DNA of 64,000 nucleotides from an uncultured Pseudodesulfovibrio sp. (GCF_963675635.1 NZ_OY776488.1:3244001-3308000); one strand, 5' to 3'. Counted from the first letter of the stretch, positions 34,161 through 44,040 are shown. Translations and numbers: made by a program. Notes: a model not told the origin generated them from the sequence alone.

Positions 34161-36074
34161 GTGACCCATACACTGGAAAGATGGACCGCTGAACGGTCCA
34201 CGGAACTCTACGGCGTCCGCGAATGGGGCGCTGGTTTCTTTGGCATATCCGAGACTGGCGAATTACAGGTAACCGCGACCCCCAATCGGTTTGACAACGC
34301 GGTCAGTATCCCTGAGATCATCGCCGGTATTCAGGAGCGCGGCCTTGATATGCCGGTTCTCCTGCGAATCGAAAACATTCTCGATACCCAGATATCTTTG
34401 CTCAACGACAGCTTTCTTGGAGCTATCGACGCCCTGGGCTATGAGGGATCGTATCTTGGGGCGTATCCCATCAAGGTGAACCAACAGCAGCAGGTTGTTG
34501 AAGCCGTGACGCGTCATGGCAAGAAGTATCACCATGGGCTTGAGGCCGGCAGCAAGGCCGAACTCATCGCAGCCATGGGCATGCTTCGGGACACCGAAGC
34601 TGTCCTCGTGTGCAACGGCTACAAGGATGAGGAATTCATCGACCTTGGTCTGCATGCCACCCAGCTCGGATTTCAATGCATCCTCGTGGTGGAAATGCCC
34701 AGCGAGCTTCCCCTCATTATCGAACGGGCCAAGGCCAAAGGCATCAAGCCCCTCCTTGGCGTGCGAGTCAAGCTCTCCACACAGGCCAACGGCCTGTGGG
34801 CAGAGTCCGGTGGTGACCGTTCTATTTTCGGTCTCAACGCGACCCAGATCATTGAGGCCATCGACCGCCTCAAGGAAGCGGACATGCTTGATTGTCTGCA
34901 ACTGCTGCATTACCACCTCGGCTCCCAGATTCCGAACATCCGCGAGATTCGCGGAGCAGTCGGTGAGGCCAGCCGCGTATACGCAGGGCTTGTTGCCGAA
35001 GGTGCCAACATGCGCTACCTCGATCTCGGTGGCGGGCTGGCTGTGGATTACGACGGCACCCAGACAAACTTCATGAGCAGCCGCAACTACACACTGGACG
35101 AGTACAGTGTGGACGTTGTCGAAGGCGTCATGACAGTTCTTGACGAGCAGGGCGTGGATCATCCCATCATTGTCACCGAATCCGGTCGAGCAGTGGTCGC
35201 CTACTATTCCATGCTGCTGTTCAACGTCCTTGATGCGGCAAAGTTCCAGCCGGAACCGCTTCCCGAGGAGTTTCCCGAGAACACCAATATTCATACACTG
35301 CATCTGTTCCAGGCATTGCAGGATCTCAAGCTGCGCAATGTTCAGGAGTGTTTCAACGATATCCTTTATTACAGGGACGAAGTACGTCAGGCGTTCAACA
35401 ACGGGAAAATTTCATTCCGTGAACGTGCCGTGGCCGAAAACGTCTTCTGGGAAGGTATCAGCCGCATTGCCAAACTGACGAAGGACCTGCCATCGCTTCC
35501 CCAGGAGCTGGAAGGTATTTCACAAGCTCTTTCTGATATTTATTACTGTAACTTCAGCGTGTTCCAGTCTCTTCCCGATGCGTGGGCCATAGGTCAGCTC
35601 TTTCCCGTCATGCCGGTGCACCGTTTGGGTGAAAGGCCTGTGCGTGAAGGTATTCTGGCCGACATCACCTGCGACTGTGACGGCAAGATTGATCGATTCA
35701 TCGATAGCCAGGGCGTGAAACGAACGATGCCCCTGCATGATTTGAAAGACAACGAGGAGTATTACCTCGGGGCCTTCCTTGTAGGGGCGTATCAGGAAAC
35801 GCTCGGCGATCTGCATAACCTGCTCGGCGATACCAATATCGTCACCATCAGGATACGCGAGAACGGTGAGTATGATTTTGTCAATGAGATGGAAGGCGAC
35901 ACGGTGGAGGACATCCTTTCCTATGTGGAATACGACACCAAATACCTTCTGACTCGATTCCGCGAAACCGCGGAAAACGCTGTGCGCGAGAGGCGGATTA
36001 CCCCGGCGCAGCGCAAGGAAATCCTTCAGGCTTACAAAATGGGCCTCCAGGGATATACCTACTTCGAACGATAA
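34161..36074 (+). CDS. speA: Biosynthetic arginine decarboxylase
   Basis: Makes agmatine from arginine with PLP. A 637-residue fold-type III enzyme of the SpeA family. The PLP lysine is K105 in GAYPIKVNQQQ, followed by GLEAGSKAEL and the C-terminal SpeA helical region. The start is GTG at 34161, eight bases after GGAGG, and the protein N-terminus (THTLERWTAERSTELYGVREWG) fits the family from there. An out-of-frame ATG at 34157 opens an 11-codon frame ending at 34192. First gene of the polyamine operon. Confidence 0.95.
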   Translation: MTHTLERWTAERSTELYGVREWGAGFFGISETGELQVTATPNRFDNAVSIPEIIAGIQERGLDMPVLLRIENILDTQISLLNDSFLGAIDALGYEGSYLGAYPIKVNQQQQVVEAVTRHGKKYHHGLEAGSKAELIAAMGMLRDTEAVLVCNGYKDEEFIDLGLHATQLGFQCILVVEMPSELPLIIERAKAKGIKPLLGVRVKLSTQANGLWAESGGDRSIFGLNATQIIEAIDRLKEADMLDCLQLLHYHLGSQIPNIREIRGAVGEASRVYAGLVAEGANMRYLDLGGGLAVDYDGTQTNFMSSRNYTLDEYSVDVVEGVMTVLDEQGVDHPIIVTESGRAVVAYYSMLLFNVLDAAKFQPEPLPEEFPENTNIHTLHLFQALQDLKLRNVQECFNDILYYRDEVRQAFNNGKISFRERAVAENVFWEGISRIAKLTKDLPSLPQELEGISQALSDIYYCNFSVFQSLPDAWAIGQLFPVMPVHRLGERPVREGILADITCDCDGKIDRFIDSQGVKRTMPLHDLKDNEEYYLGAFLVGAYQETLGDLHNLLGDTNIVTIRIRENGEYDFVNEMEGDTVEDILSYVEYDTKYLLTRFRETAENAVRERRITPAQRKEILQAYKMGLQGYTYFER

Positions 36075-36082
36075 AGATATTG

Positions 36083-36101
36083 CGCTCCGGCAGGCGGAGC
36101 G
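36083..36101 (+). other. Intercistronic hairpin after speA
   Basis: CGCTCCG (36083-36089) pairs with CGGAGCG (36095-36101) around GCAGG, with no T-run, directly before the ribosome-binding site of the next gene (GGGAGGA). It may tune expression between speA and the dehydrogenase gene. Confidence 0.45.
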
Positions 36102-36119
36102 TTCAGGGAGGATGTTACT

Positions 36120-37310
36120 ATGTCCAAAGTTCTTATCATCGGTGCCGGTGGTGTTGGGAGTGTGGCAGTCCACAAGTGCGCGCAGATTCCAGAGGTATTC
36201 TCTGAAATTCATCTCGCCAGCCGGACAAAGTCCAAATGCGACGCCATAGCCGCTTCCGTCAAACAGCGCACGGGCGTGACTGTTTCCACCTATCAGGTGG
36301 ACGCGGACAACGTGCCTGAAACCGTGGAGCTCATCAACTCGATCAAGCCGGACCTGCTGGTCAATCTGGCCCTGCCGTATCAGGATCTGACCCTCATGGA
36401 CGCATGCCTCGAGACCGGCGTCAACTATATGGATACAGCCAACTACGAGCCGCCGGATGAGGCGAAGTTCGAGTACAAATGGCAGTGGGCGTATCAGGAG
36501 CGTTTTAAGGAAGCAGGCCTCATGGCGCTGCTCGGTTCCGGTTTCGATCCCGGCGTCACCAACGTTTTTGCGGCTCATGCCATGAAGCACCATTTCGATG
36601 AAATTCATGAACTGGATATCATCGACTGTAACGCCGGCGATCACGGTCAGGCCTTTGCCACCAACTTCAACCCGGAAATCAATATCCGCGAAATCACTCA
36701 GCGCGGCCGTTACTGGGAACGCGGGGAATGGGTCGAAACCGATCCGCTCTCCTGGTCCATGGACTACACTTTCCCCAACGGCATTGGTAAGAAGAAGTGT
36801 TACCTCATGTATCACGAGGAACTGGAGTCTCTCGCCCTGCATATCAAGGGTCTCAAGCGCGCCCGTTTCTGGATGACTTTCGGTGAACAGTACCTGACGC
36901 ATCTCCGTGTGCTGGAAGGCATCGGCATGACCTCCATCAAGCCCATTGAGTACAACGGGCAGATGATCCAGCCTCTCCAGTTCCTGAAGGCCGTGCTGCC
37001 CGAGCCGGGCGATCTCGGTCCGTTGACCAAGGGGCGGACCTGCATCGGCAACGTGATGAAGGGCCTCAAGGACGGCAAGGAAAAGAAGATGTACGTCTAC
37101 AACATATGCAGCCACGAGGCCGCGTATGAAGAAGTAGGCTCACAGGCCATTTCCTATACCACTGGTGTTCCGGCCATGATCGGCGCCATGATGATGCTGA
37201 CTGGCAAATGGTCCGGCAAGGGCGTCTTTCATATGGAACAGATGGACCCGGACCCGTTCATGGATGCCCTTAATGCACACGGTCTGCCCTGGGTCGAAGT
37301 GGAGCTGTAG
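36120..37310 (+). CDS. Carboxynorspermidine dehydrogenase-like (saccharopine dehydrogenase family)
   Basis: A 396-residue NAD(P)H-dependent reductase of the LYS1/CASDH family. The Rossmann motif GAGGVGSVAVHKC starts near residue 8, and the C-terminal half has the GLKDGKEKKMYVYNICSH segment. It should condense L-aspartate-beta-semialdehyde with a diamine: putrescine to carboxyspermidine, 1,3-diaminopropane to carboxynorspermidine, or agmatine to carboxyaminopropylagmatine. Which amine is used cannot be read from sequence. It overlaps the decarboxylase start by one base (TAGTG). Confidence 0.9.
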   Translation: MSKVLIIGAGGVGSVAVHKCAQIPEVFSEIHLASRTKSKCDAIAASVKQRTGVTVSTYQVDADNVPETVELINSIKPDLLVNLALPYQDLTLMDACLETGVNYMDTANYEPPDEAKFEYKWQWAYQERFKEAGLMALLGSGFDPGVTNVFAAHAMKHHFDEIHELDIIDCNAGDHGQAFATNFNPEINIREITQRGRYWERGEWVETDPLSWSMDYTFPNGIGKKKCYLMYHEELESLALHIKGLKRARFWMTFGEQYLTHLRVLEGIGMTSIKPIEYNGQMIQPLQFLKAVLPEPGDLGPLTKGRTCIGNVMKGLKDGKEKKMYVYNICSHEAAYEEVGSQAISYTTGVPAMIGAMMMLTGKWSGKGVFHMEQMDPDPFMDALNAHGLPWVEVEL

Positions 37311-38479
37311 TGGACGGTCGTACCGAATATCGTTTTGATCCCGCCGGGGTTCCGACTCCGTGTTTTGTCATCGACGAGGGTCTCCTGAAAAAAAATCTGG
37401 AGATCCTCGCTTCGGTGAAGGAACGCGCAGGGTGCAAAGTGCTGCTGGCGCTCAAGTGCTTCGCCATGTTCAGCATGTTTCCCGTGCTGGCGGAAAAACT
37501 TGACGGCATCTGCGCCAGCTCGCCCCATGAGGCCCGACTGGGGCGCGAGGAGTTCCAGCGGGAGGTTCACACCTTTGCCGCCGGATACTCCGAGGCTGAT
37601 ATCCGCGATCTCTGCCAGACCAGCGATCACATCGTGTTCAATTCCTTTGCGCAGCTCGACAGGTTTCGTCCGCTGGTGCGAGAATTGGCCGCAGCACAGG
37701 GACGCGAAATAGAACTCGCCCTGCGCATCAACCCGGAACACTCCGAAGGGGCGACCCCGCTGTACGATCCCTGTGCCCCCGGTTCCCGGCTCGGTATCCG
37801 GCGGGAACATTTCGACATGGGCAACCTTGACGGTGTGGTCGGTCTGCACTGGCACAATCTCTGTGAACAGGACGCCGACTGTCTGGAGAGGACGATCGCG
37901 GCAGTGGAAACTCATTTTTCCGATGTCCTTCCCGGAATGCGTTACGTTAATTTCGGCGGTGGACATCACATCACCCGTCCTGGCTACGATGTCGGACTGC
38001 TCGTCGAACTCGTCACCCGTTTCAAGAAGAAATGGGATGTAGAGGTCTATCTGGAGCCGGGCGAAGCTGTGGCCCTGAACGCCGGGTATCTTGTCTCCAC
38101 GGTCCTTGATGTTGTCCAGGCAGACATGCCCGTGGTCATCATGGACTCGGCCGTGCCCTGCCACATGCCGGACGTCATCGAAATGCCGTACCGACCGCAT
38201 ATAGTCGGTTCCGGGCAGCCCTGCGAAAAAGAATGGACCTGTCGTATCGGCGGCCCGTCATGTCTGGCCGGTGATGTGGCTGGCGAGTATTCGTTTGATG
38301 AAGCGCTGAAGGTCGGGGACAGATTGGTGTTTACGGATATGGCGATTTACACCATGGTCAAGACGAATACCTTCAATGGTATTCAACTCCCGGCTATTGT
38401 TTTGTATAAACCGGAGACTGACGACTTGAATATCATCCGCCAGTTCGGTTATGAAGAATTCAAAAATCGTTTGTCGTAG
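37310..38479 (+). CDS. nspC: Carboxynorspermidine/carboxyspermidine decarboxylase
   Basis: Fold-type III PLP decarboxylase, 389 residues, that removes the carboxyl from the product of the preceding dehydrogenase. The PLP lysine is K49 in LLALKCF, with GLHWHNLCEQDAD, YVNFGGGHHITRPGYD and EPGEA as family markers. GTG start at 37310 overlaps the previous stop by one base. 11 bases separate it from the ureohydrolase gene, and the four genes read as one operon. Confidence 0.93.
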   Translation: MDGRTEYRFDPAGVPTPCFVIDEGLLKKNLEILASVKERAGCKVLLALKCFAMFSMFPVLAEKLDGICASSPHEARLGREEFQREVHTFAAGYSEADIRDLCQTSDHIVFNSFAQLDRFRPLVRELAAAQGREIELALRINPEHSEGATPLYDPCAPGSRLGIRREHFDMGNLDGVVGLHWHNLCEQDADCLERTIAAVETHFSDVLPGMRYVNFGGGHHITRPGYDVGLLVELVTRFKKKWDVEVYLEPGEAVALNAGYLVSTVLDVVQADMPVVIMDSAVPCHMPDVIEMPYRPHIVGSGQPCEKEWTCRIGGPSCLAGDVAGEYSFDEALKVGDRLVFTDMAIYTMVKTNTFNGIQLPAIVLYKPETDDLNIIRQFGYEEFKNRLS

Positions 38480-38490
38480 GAGAGTAAGCA

Positions 38491-39351
38491 ATGGCACATC
38501 ATTTTCTTGAGGGAGAAATCCCTAATGATAAGCCTGAAGACGCCGTCGTTCACATTATTCCGGTACCGCTTGAGTCCACCGTGTCCTATGGGGCCGGGAC
38601 TGCCGCCGGTCCGGATGCGATCATTGAGGCATCCATGCAGCTTGAGTTGTGGGATGGCTCGGCAAAACCAGTCCTTGGCGGGATTCACACAGCTGATCCT
38701 ATCGATTGCTCCAAACCCATTGCAAAGGTTCTTGACGCCATCGAAGACTCCGTCTGCTACGCCGTGGAATGTGAGGCATTGCCTTTTGTCCTCGGTGGTG
38801 AACACACTGTGACCCTCGGCGCCCTGCGCGGTCTCAAACAGAAAGTCGGGCGGTTCGGTGTCGTACAGTTCGATGCCCATGCCGACCTGCGCAATATTTA
38901 TGAAGGGTCCCCTTTCAGCCATGCCTGTGTCATGCGGCGAGCCATGGATGATCTGAAACTTCCTGTTTTTCAGATCGGTGTCCGCGCCTTGTGCGAAGAG
39001 GAGACAGAATACCGAAAGGTAAACGAGGTTCCCCATCTTGACGCACGCGAGCTGCACCTCAAGGGTATTCCCAAAAAAATTCTTCCCGCCGATTTCCCCG
39101 AAAGGATATACATTACTTTTGATGTCGACGGTCTGGATCCCGCTGTTGTCCGAGCTACCGGAACCCCGGTGCCCGGCGGTCTCGGCTGGCAGGACGTTCT
39201 GACCATTCTGGAGAGGGTGGTCGCCGGACGAAAGGTTATAGGCGCCGATGTCGTTGAATTGGCTCCGAATGAGGGGGATCATGCTTCCGATTTTGCTGCC
39301 GCACAATTGGCCTATATTCTCATGGGTCACAGTCTGCCCTCAGAACAGTAA
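38491..39351 (+). CDS. speB: Agmatinase-type ureohydrolase
   Basis: A binuclear manganese ureohydrolase of 286 residues with all metal motifs: GGEHT (102-106), DAHAD (128-132) and DVDGLDP (211-217). As agmatinase it would yield putrescine and urea. If the dehydrogenase uses agmatine, it would instead cleave aminopropylagmatine to spermidine. It is the last gene of the operon. Its 3' end is open in another frame that runs into the next gene, but a terminator separates the two transcripts. Confidence 0.9.
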   Translation: MAHHFLEGEIPNDKPEDAVVHIIPVPLESTVSYGAGTAAGPDAIIEASMQLELWDGSAKPVLGGIHTADPIDCSKPIAKVLDAIEDSVCYAVECEALPFVLGGEHTVTLGALRGLKQKVGRFGVVQFDAHADLRNIYEGSPFSHACVMRRAMDDLKLPVFQIGVRALCEEETEYRKVNEVPHLDARELHLKGIPKKILPADFPERIYITFDVDGLDPAVVRATGTPVPGGLGWQDVLTILERVVAGRKVIGADVVELAPNEGDHASDFAAAQLAYILMGHSLPSEQ

Positions 39352-39378
39352 TTCCGCCGCGATCAACCGGCATGTAAA

Positions 39379-39410
39379 AAGACCTTCAATCGAAGGTCTT
39401 TTTTTTGTTT
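39379..39410 (+). terminator. Terminator after speB
   Basis: GACCTTC (39381-39387) and GAAGGTC (39392-39398) pair around a 4-base loop, flanked by an A-run and eight T. It separates the polyamine and glycogen operons. Confidence 0.93.
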
Positions 39411-39583
39411 GGAGACAGTCTGTTGAAGATCTCTCTGCTCAATGTGTGGGGTATCGCATAATTATAACATCAGCCTTGCATTTTTCCCTTGCCAAGGGTG
39501 ATATTTTCCTATCAAAAAAAATCAGAGAGATGGTATCTCATGACTGTTTCCTTGCAGTGTTTCCCCTTTACCTGGTGGTGAAC

Positions 39584-41539
39584 ATGATTTGGATTCCTAG
39601 GGATGAGTGCGTTAACACCGAGACTGCTACTCGAAAAGAATGGCTCGATACCAATGGTATCGGCGGCTATTCCTCCAGCACTATTATCAACTGCCATACC
39701 CGTAAGTACCATGGTCTGCTGGCGGCTTCTCTCAAGGAGCCGAGGGGCAGGTTCATTCTCCTTTCCAAGGTTGAGGCGTCTCTTGTCGGCAACGGCAGGG
39801 AGTTCTTTCTTTCCACGAACAAGTATCCCGGCGTGTACCATCCGACCGGGCATCAGTTTGTCGAAGGGTTCGAGCAGGGGCTTTTCCCGTCCATAACATA
39901 TCGCATAGGCGATGCCGTCATCAAAAAGAACATGATGATGATATATGGACAGAATACCGTACTGCTCTGCTACGAACTACTGGAAGGCAGAGTCAAGCCC
40001 ACCCTGCGCATCCGTCCCATGCTGGCGTACAGGGATATTCACTCTCTGACCCATGAGAACATGTTTCTGCGTCCCAAGACGTATCCGGAAAGGAACGGCT
40101 GCAAGATCCACCCCTATGAGGGAATGCCCCCGCTCTATATGGGGACGAACAGGACATCCGAGTTCCATCCCGGTCCGAAGTGGATGTCGAACTACGAGTA
40201 TATGGTCGAACGGGAACGTGGGTTCGACTATCAGGAAGATTTGTTCTGCCCCGGCATGTTTGAAGTGCCCCTGCACAAAGGTAAGCCTGTCATCTTTGCC
40301 GCTTCCGTCGAAAAGCTCGGTAATCTGAAGAAACTTCGCAAGGGCGAAGTCGAACGCCGTGAAGCCGCTTTTGCCGAGTGCAAGGGCCGCAGCAAGAATG
40401 ATCGGATGCTCAAGTATGTGTCCGACCAGTTCCTAATTCGCAACGCTTCGGATTTTGCCTCGGTGGTTGCCGGATATCACTGGTTTGGAGAATGGGGTCG
40501 CGATACCATGATCGCCTTGCCCGGTCTGACTTTTCACGTCGGAAGAAGAAGCTTCGGCGAAGAAGTGCTGGCCGCGTATGCCGGGTTGGAACGGGACGGA
40601 CTACTTCCCAATTATCTTGATCAGTCGTCCGAGCATTTGGCGTACAATTCCGTTGATGCCTCCCTGTGGTTTTTCTGGGCCGTGCAGGAATACCTGAAGA
40701 CCGGTGGGAATATCGGGTTTGTCATGGAAGCGATTTATCCGGCGCTGCGAAGCATTGTTTCCGCCCATCTGGACGGGCGCGTTCCATTATGCGGCGTGGC
40801 TGAAAATGGATTGCTCTATGCCGGAAACGAACACACCCAGCTTACATGGATGGATGCCCAGGCATATGGTCGCCCGGTCACCCCGCGCCATGGCGCGGCG
40901 GTGGAAATTAACGCGCTCTGGTATAACGCGCTCCGCTTTTTCCTTGAATTGGCGAAGGGGAGTGACGAACTGACCTCTCGCGCCGAGCAGGCGGCTGATG
41001 CGCTGGCTGCCAATTTCGTTGAACGATTCTGGAATCATGCCGACAACTGTCTCAGTGATGTGGTCAACGAGCATGGTCAGGATCATAGCATCCGGCCCAA
41101 TCAGGTCTTTGCCGTTTCGTTACCGTATTCCATGCTGGATGCCGAACGGATGCGTGCAGTCATCAAGGTTGTCCAGGCCCATCTGCTGACTCCGTATGGA
41201 CTGCGGACCCTGTCACCGAGTGCCCCCGCGTATCGACCGTTTTACGAAGGCGATGCCGATGCCCGCGATTCAGCCTATCACCAGGGCATGGTCTGGCCGT
41301 GGCTTGCCGGACATTTCGGCGAGGCGCTGCTGCGTCAGGCTGAAGACAAGAAAGGGGCCAGGGCGTTTCTTCGCAAATATTTCAAACCGATTCTCCGTTC
41401 ATTCCCTGAGGATTTCGGCATTGCCTCGGTTCCAGAAATCTATACAGGCAACCCGCCGCACCTGCCCGGAGGCTGCATAGCTCAGGCGTGGAGCGTGGGT
41501 GAAGCTATTCGTCTCAATGCGTTGCTGGGGGGCAAATGA
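39584..41539 (+). CDS. Glycogen debranching enzyme (amylo-alpha-1,6-glucosidase, GH133 type)
   Basis: Hydrolyses alpha-1,6 branch points of glycogen. A 651-residue archaeal/bacterial GDE with the N-terminal REWL-type segment (RKEWLDTNGIGGYSSSTI, HTRKYHGLL) and the (alpha/alpha)6 catalytic domain marked by WFGEWGRDTMIALPG. The start at 39584 gives the family N-terminus. The open frame reaches back to 39248 inside speB, and ATG 39530 is another option. First gene of the glycogen operon, 1 base before the GT4 gene. Confidence 0.92.
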   Translation: MIWIPRDECVNTETATRKEWLDTNGIGGYSSSTIINCHTRKYHGLLAASLKEPRGRFILLSKVEASLVGNGREFFLSTNKYPGVYHPTGHQFVEGFEQGLFPSITYRIGDAVIKKNMMMIYGQNTVLLCYELLEGRVKPTLRIRPMLAYRDIHSLTHENMFLRPKTYPERNGCKIHPYEGMPPLYMGTNRTSEFHPGPKWMSNYEYMVERERGFDYQEDLFCPGMFEVPLHKGKPVIFAASVEKLGNLKKLRKGEVERREAAFAECKGRSKNDRMLKYVSDQFLIRNASDFASVVAGYHWFGEWGRDTMIALPGLTFHVGRRSFGEEVLAAYAGLERDGLLPNYLDQSSEHLAYNSVDASLWFFWAVQEYLKTGGNIGFVMEAIYPALRSIVSAHLDGRVPLCGVAENGLLYAGNEHTQLTWMDAQAYGRPVTPRHGAAVEINALWYNALRFFLELAKGSDELTSRAEQAADALAANFVERFWNHADNCLSDVVNEHGQDHSIRPNQVFAVSLPYSMLDAERMRAVIKVVQAHLLTPYGLRTLSPSAPAYRPFYEGDADARDSAYHQGMVWPWLAGHFGEALLRQAEDKKGARAFLRKYFKPILRSFPEDFGIASVPEIYTGNPPHLPGGCIAQAWSVGEAIRLNALLGGK

Positions 41540-41540
41540 T

Positions 41541-42827
41541 ATGCGCGTACTCATGTTCGGATGGGAATTCCCACCGTATATTTCCGGGGGGCTCGGGACA
41601 GCCTGTCTCGGTCTGACCAAAGGGCTTGCCGGACTTGGAACGGATATACTCTTTGTTCTGCCGCGCCTTGATTCCGACGATGAAGGCAAGCACCTGACGC
41701 TCATGGGAGCTAATCAGGTTCGGGCAAAGGTCGGCATTTCCGAAATCCTTGAACTGCGTCAACGGATATCAGTGCTCGAGGTGCTCTCGCCACTGCGGCC
41801 CTATCTGACGGAAACAGAATATCGCACGATTCTGGAGAAGAACGAACTGCTCACGACTGAGCGTATTCTCGGCGAACTCGACAACGATTTCTCCGGTGGC
41901 TACGGCGACAATCTCATGGCTGAAATTGTGCGTTACAGCGTTGTCGGAGCGCATCTTGCCGCAACAGATCATTTCGACATCATTCATGCCCATGACTGGA
42001 TGACCGCCCCGGCAGGCATCGAAGCCAAGAGGGTGTCCGGCAAACCCTTGGTGGTTCACACCCATGCCCTGGAGTTTGATCGCAGTGGTGAACATGTGAA
42101 TCAGCAGGTCTACGATATAGAACGGGCAGGTTTTGTCGCGGCCGACAGGATTGTCGCCGTGAGCCACTACACCAAGGATGTCATCGTCAAACGCTATGGC
42201 ATCGACTCGGCCAAAATCTCGGTAGTTCATAACGCCGTTTCCAAGGAACGCCGCTTCAGCCAGATGCAAATTAGCAAGCCGTTCAAGGAAAAACTGGTTC
42301 TCTTTCTTGGTCGCATCACCTTTCAGAAAGGCCCGGACTATTTTATTGAAGCTGCCGCAAAGGTGCTCAAGAAAAACCCGGACGTCCGTTTTGCCATGGC
42401 TGGTACGGGTGACATGTTTCCCCGCATGGTGGAGCGCATGGCCGAACTGCGTATAGCTGACAAGTTCCATTTTCTCGGCTTTGTGCGCGGGGCCGATGTG
42501 GAACGTATCTACGCCATGAGCGATCTCTATGTCATGCCCAGCGTCTCCGAACCGTTTGGCATCACGCCGCTGGAAGCCATGGTATACAACGTGCCGTCCA
42601 TTGTTTCCAAACAATCAGGTGTTGCTGAAATACTGGATAACGCGGTCAAGATTGATTTTTGGGATGTGGACAGACTCGCTTTTGAGATTCTCGACATCCT
42701 GGGTGACGAGAAGAGGGCAAAGAAACTCATTGAGCAAGGCATGGAAACACTCAAGACTGTCAAATGGGAAGCCGCTGCGGAACATGTCCTGCGCATTTAC
42801 AATGAACTTGCCGGAGGTGGTCGATGA
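41541..42827 (+). CDS. GT4-type glycosyltransferase, probable glycogen synthase
   Basis: A 428-residue GT-B transferase. The N-terminus is MRVLMFGWEFPPYISGGLGT, where the GGLG-type motif is typical of starch and glycogen synthases. The C-terminal donor site is PSVSEPFGITPLEAM (E-x7-E). The start at 41541 follows GGGGGG and matches the domain edge. The donor (ADP- or UDP-glucose) is not determinable here. It overlaps the GH57 gene by 4 bases. A second, GT3-type synthase lies two genes on, so the two may have different roles or donors. Confidence 0.88.
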   Translation: MRVLMFGWEFPPYISGGLGTACLGLTKGLAGLGTDILFVLPRLDSDDEGKHLTLMGANQVRAKVGISEILELRQRISVLEVLSPLRPYLTETEYRTILEKNELLTTERILGELDNDFSGGYGDNLMAEIVRYSVVGAHLAATDHFDIIHAHDWMTAPAGIEAKRVSGKPLVVHTHALEFDRSGEHVNQQVYDIERAGFVAADRIVAVSHYTKDVIVKRYGIDSAKISVVHNAVSKERRFSQMQISKPFKEKLVLFLGRITFQKGPDYFIEAAAKVLKKNPDVRFAMAGTGDMFPRMVERMAELRIADKFHFLGFVRGADVERIYAMSDLYVMPSVSEPFGITPLEAMVYNVPSIVSKQSGVAEILDNAVKIDFWDVDRLAFEILDILGDEKRAKKLIEQGMETLKTVKWEAAAEHVLRIYNELAGGGR

Positions 42828-44023
42828 TCTCTCTGTGCTTCTACTTTCAGGTTCATCAGCCCATGAGGCTCGATCAGAACTATTCTTTTTTCGACATCGG
42901 ACGGCATCATCATTATCGGGATGACAAGGCAAACCGAGATATTATGCGCAAGGTTGCCGACAAGTGCTACCTCCCTGCCAACCGGATGATGCTCGACCTG
43001 ATCAACGAGTTCAAGGGTGATTTCAGAATCTCATATGCCATTACCGGCGTGGCCATGGAACAGTTCCAGGAATTTTGTCCCGAAGTCCTGCACTCTTTCC
43101 GTGAACTGGCTGACACTGGTTGCGTGGAATTCATCAGCGAGACGCACTACCACTCCCTGGCGTTCCTTTTTTCAAAGGAAGAATTTCGACGCCAGGTAAC
43201 GATGCACAATGAAGTCCTGAAGGAGTTCTTCGGGGCCACTCCGGTCACGTTCCGCAATACCGAGCTTATCTACAGCAACGATCTTGCCCTTGATATCGAG
43301 AAAATGGGCTACAAGGTCATTTTGGCAGAAGGAGCGGATCAGGTACTTGGATGGCGGTCGCCGAACTTCGTGTATCAGCCGTCAGGTTGCTGCAAGCTCA
43401 AGGCCTTGCTCAAGAATTATCGCTTGTCCGATGATGTGGCATTCCGCTTCTCTGACCGCAGTTGGGGCGAATGGCCTGTGACCACGGACAAGTTTTCCGA
43501 TTGGATACATTCCGTCGCAGGCAACGGTGAAGCCATTAACCTGTTCATGGACTACGAGACCATTGGCGAGCATCAGTGGGAAGATACGGGGATTTTCCAG
43601 TTTTTCAAGGCGCTGCCCCGGTCCATCCTTTCGCACCATGACTTCGTCTTCCAGACTCCGGCAGAGGCTGCGGCCCGACTCGATCCGGTGGCCCAACTCG
43701 ATGTGCCGTATTTCACTTCCTGGGCCGATCTGGAGCGTGATGTGTCGGCGTGGCTCGGCAATTCGATGCAGGATCAGGCGACGGAGTTGGTTTACGGGCT
43801 TGAAAAGAAAGTCCTTGCTACAAAGGATGACGATCTCATCGCTACATGGCGGGAGATGCTCACAAGCGATCACTTTTACTACATGTGTACCAAATGGTTT
43901 TCCGATGGAGATGTGCATAAGTATTTCAATCCATATGAAACACCGCACCAGGCCTTCATCACGTACATGAATGCACTCAACGATCTCGCACTGACTGTGG
44001 ATCGTAGGCTCGGCAACGAATGA
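42824..44023 (+). CDS. GH57 alpha-amylase/glucanotransferase-type enzyme
   Basis: A 399-residue glycoside hydrolase family 57 protein. Family motifs are HQPMRL (11-16), the putative nucleophile E147 in FRNTELIY and the acid/base D243 in LFMDYETIGEH. The enzyme is cytosolic, with no signal peptide. GH57 includes alpha-amylase, 4-alpha-glucanotransferase and branching enzymes. The absence of a GH13 branching enzyme in this operon makes a branching role worth considering, but the sequence does not decide. Start and end overlap the neighbours by 4 bases. Confidence 0.88.
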   Translation: MISLCFYFQVHQPMRLDQNYSFFDIGRHHHYRDDKANRDIMRKVADKCYLPANRMMLDLINEFKGDFRISYAITGVAMEQFQEFCPEVLHSFRELADTGCVEFISETHYHSLAFLFSKEEFRRQVTMHNEVLKEFFGATPVTFRNTELIYSNDLALDIEKMGYKVILAEGADQVLGWRSPNFVYQPSGCCKLKALLKNYRLSDDVAFRFSDRSWGEWPVTTDKFSDWIHSVAGNGEAINLFMDYETIGEHQWEDTGIFQFFKALPRSILSHHDFVFQTPAEAAARLDPVAQLDVPYFTSWADLERDVSAWLGNSMQDQATELVYGLEKKVLATKDDDLIATWREMLTSDHFYYMCTKWFSDGDVHKYFNPYETPHQAFITYMNALNDLALTVDRRLGNE

Positions 44024-44040
44024 CAATAGGAGAATACCCG

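Noticed and set aside
35520..37115. 531-codon open frame opposite speA and the dehydrogenase
   Set aside because: Spans two well-identified plus-strand genes and has no domain.
39248..39583. 112-residue N-terminal extension of the debranching enzyme
   Set aside because: It would start inside speB and cross the speB terminator. The family N-terminus begins at 39584.
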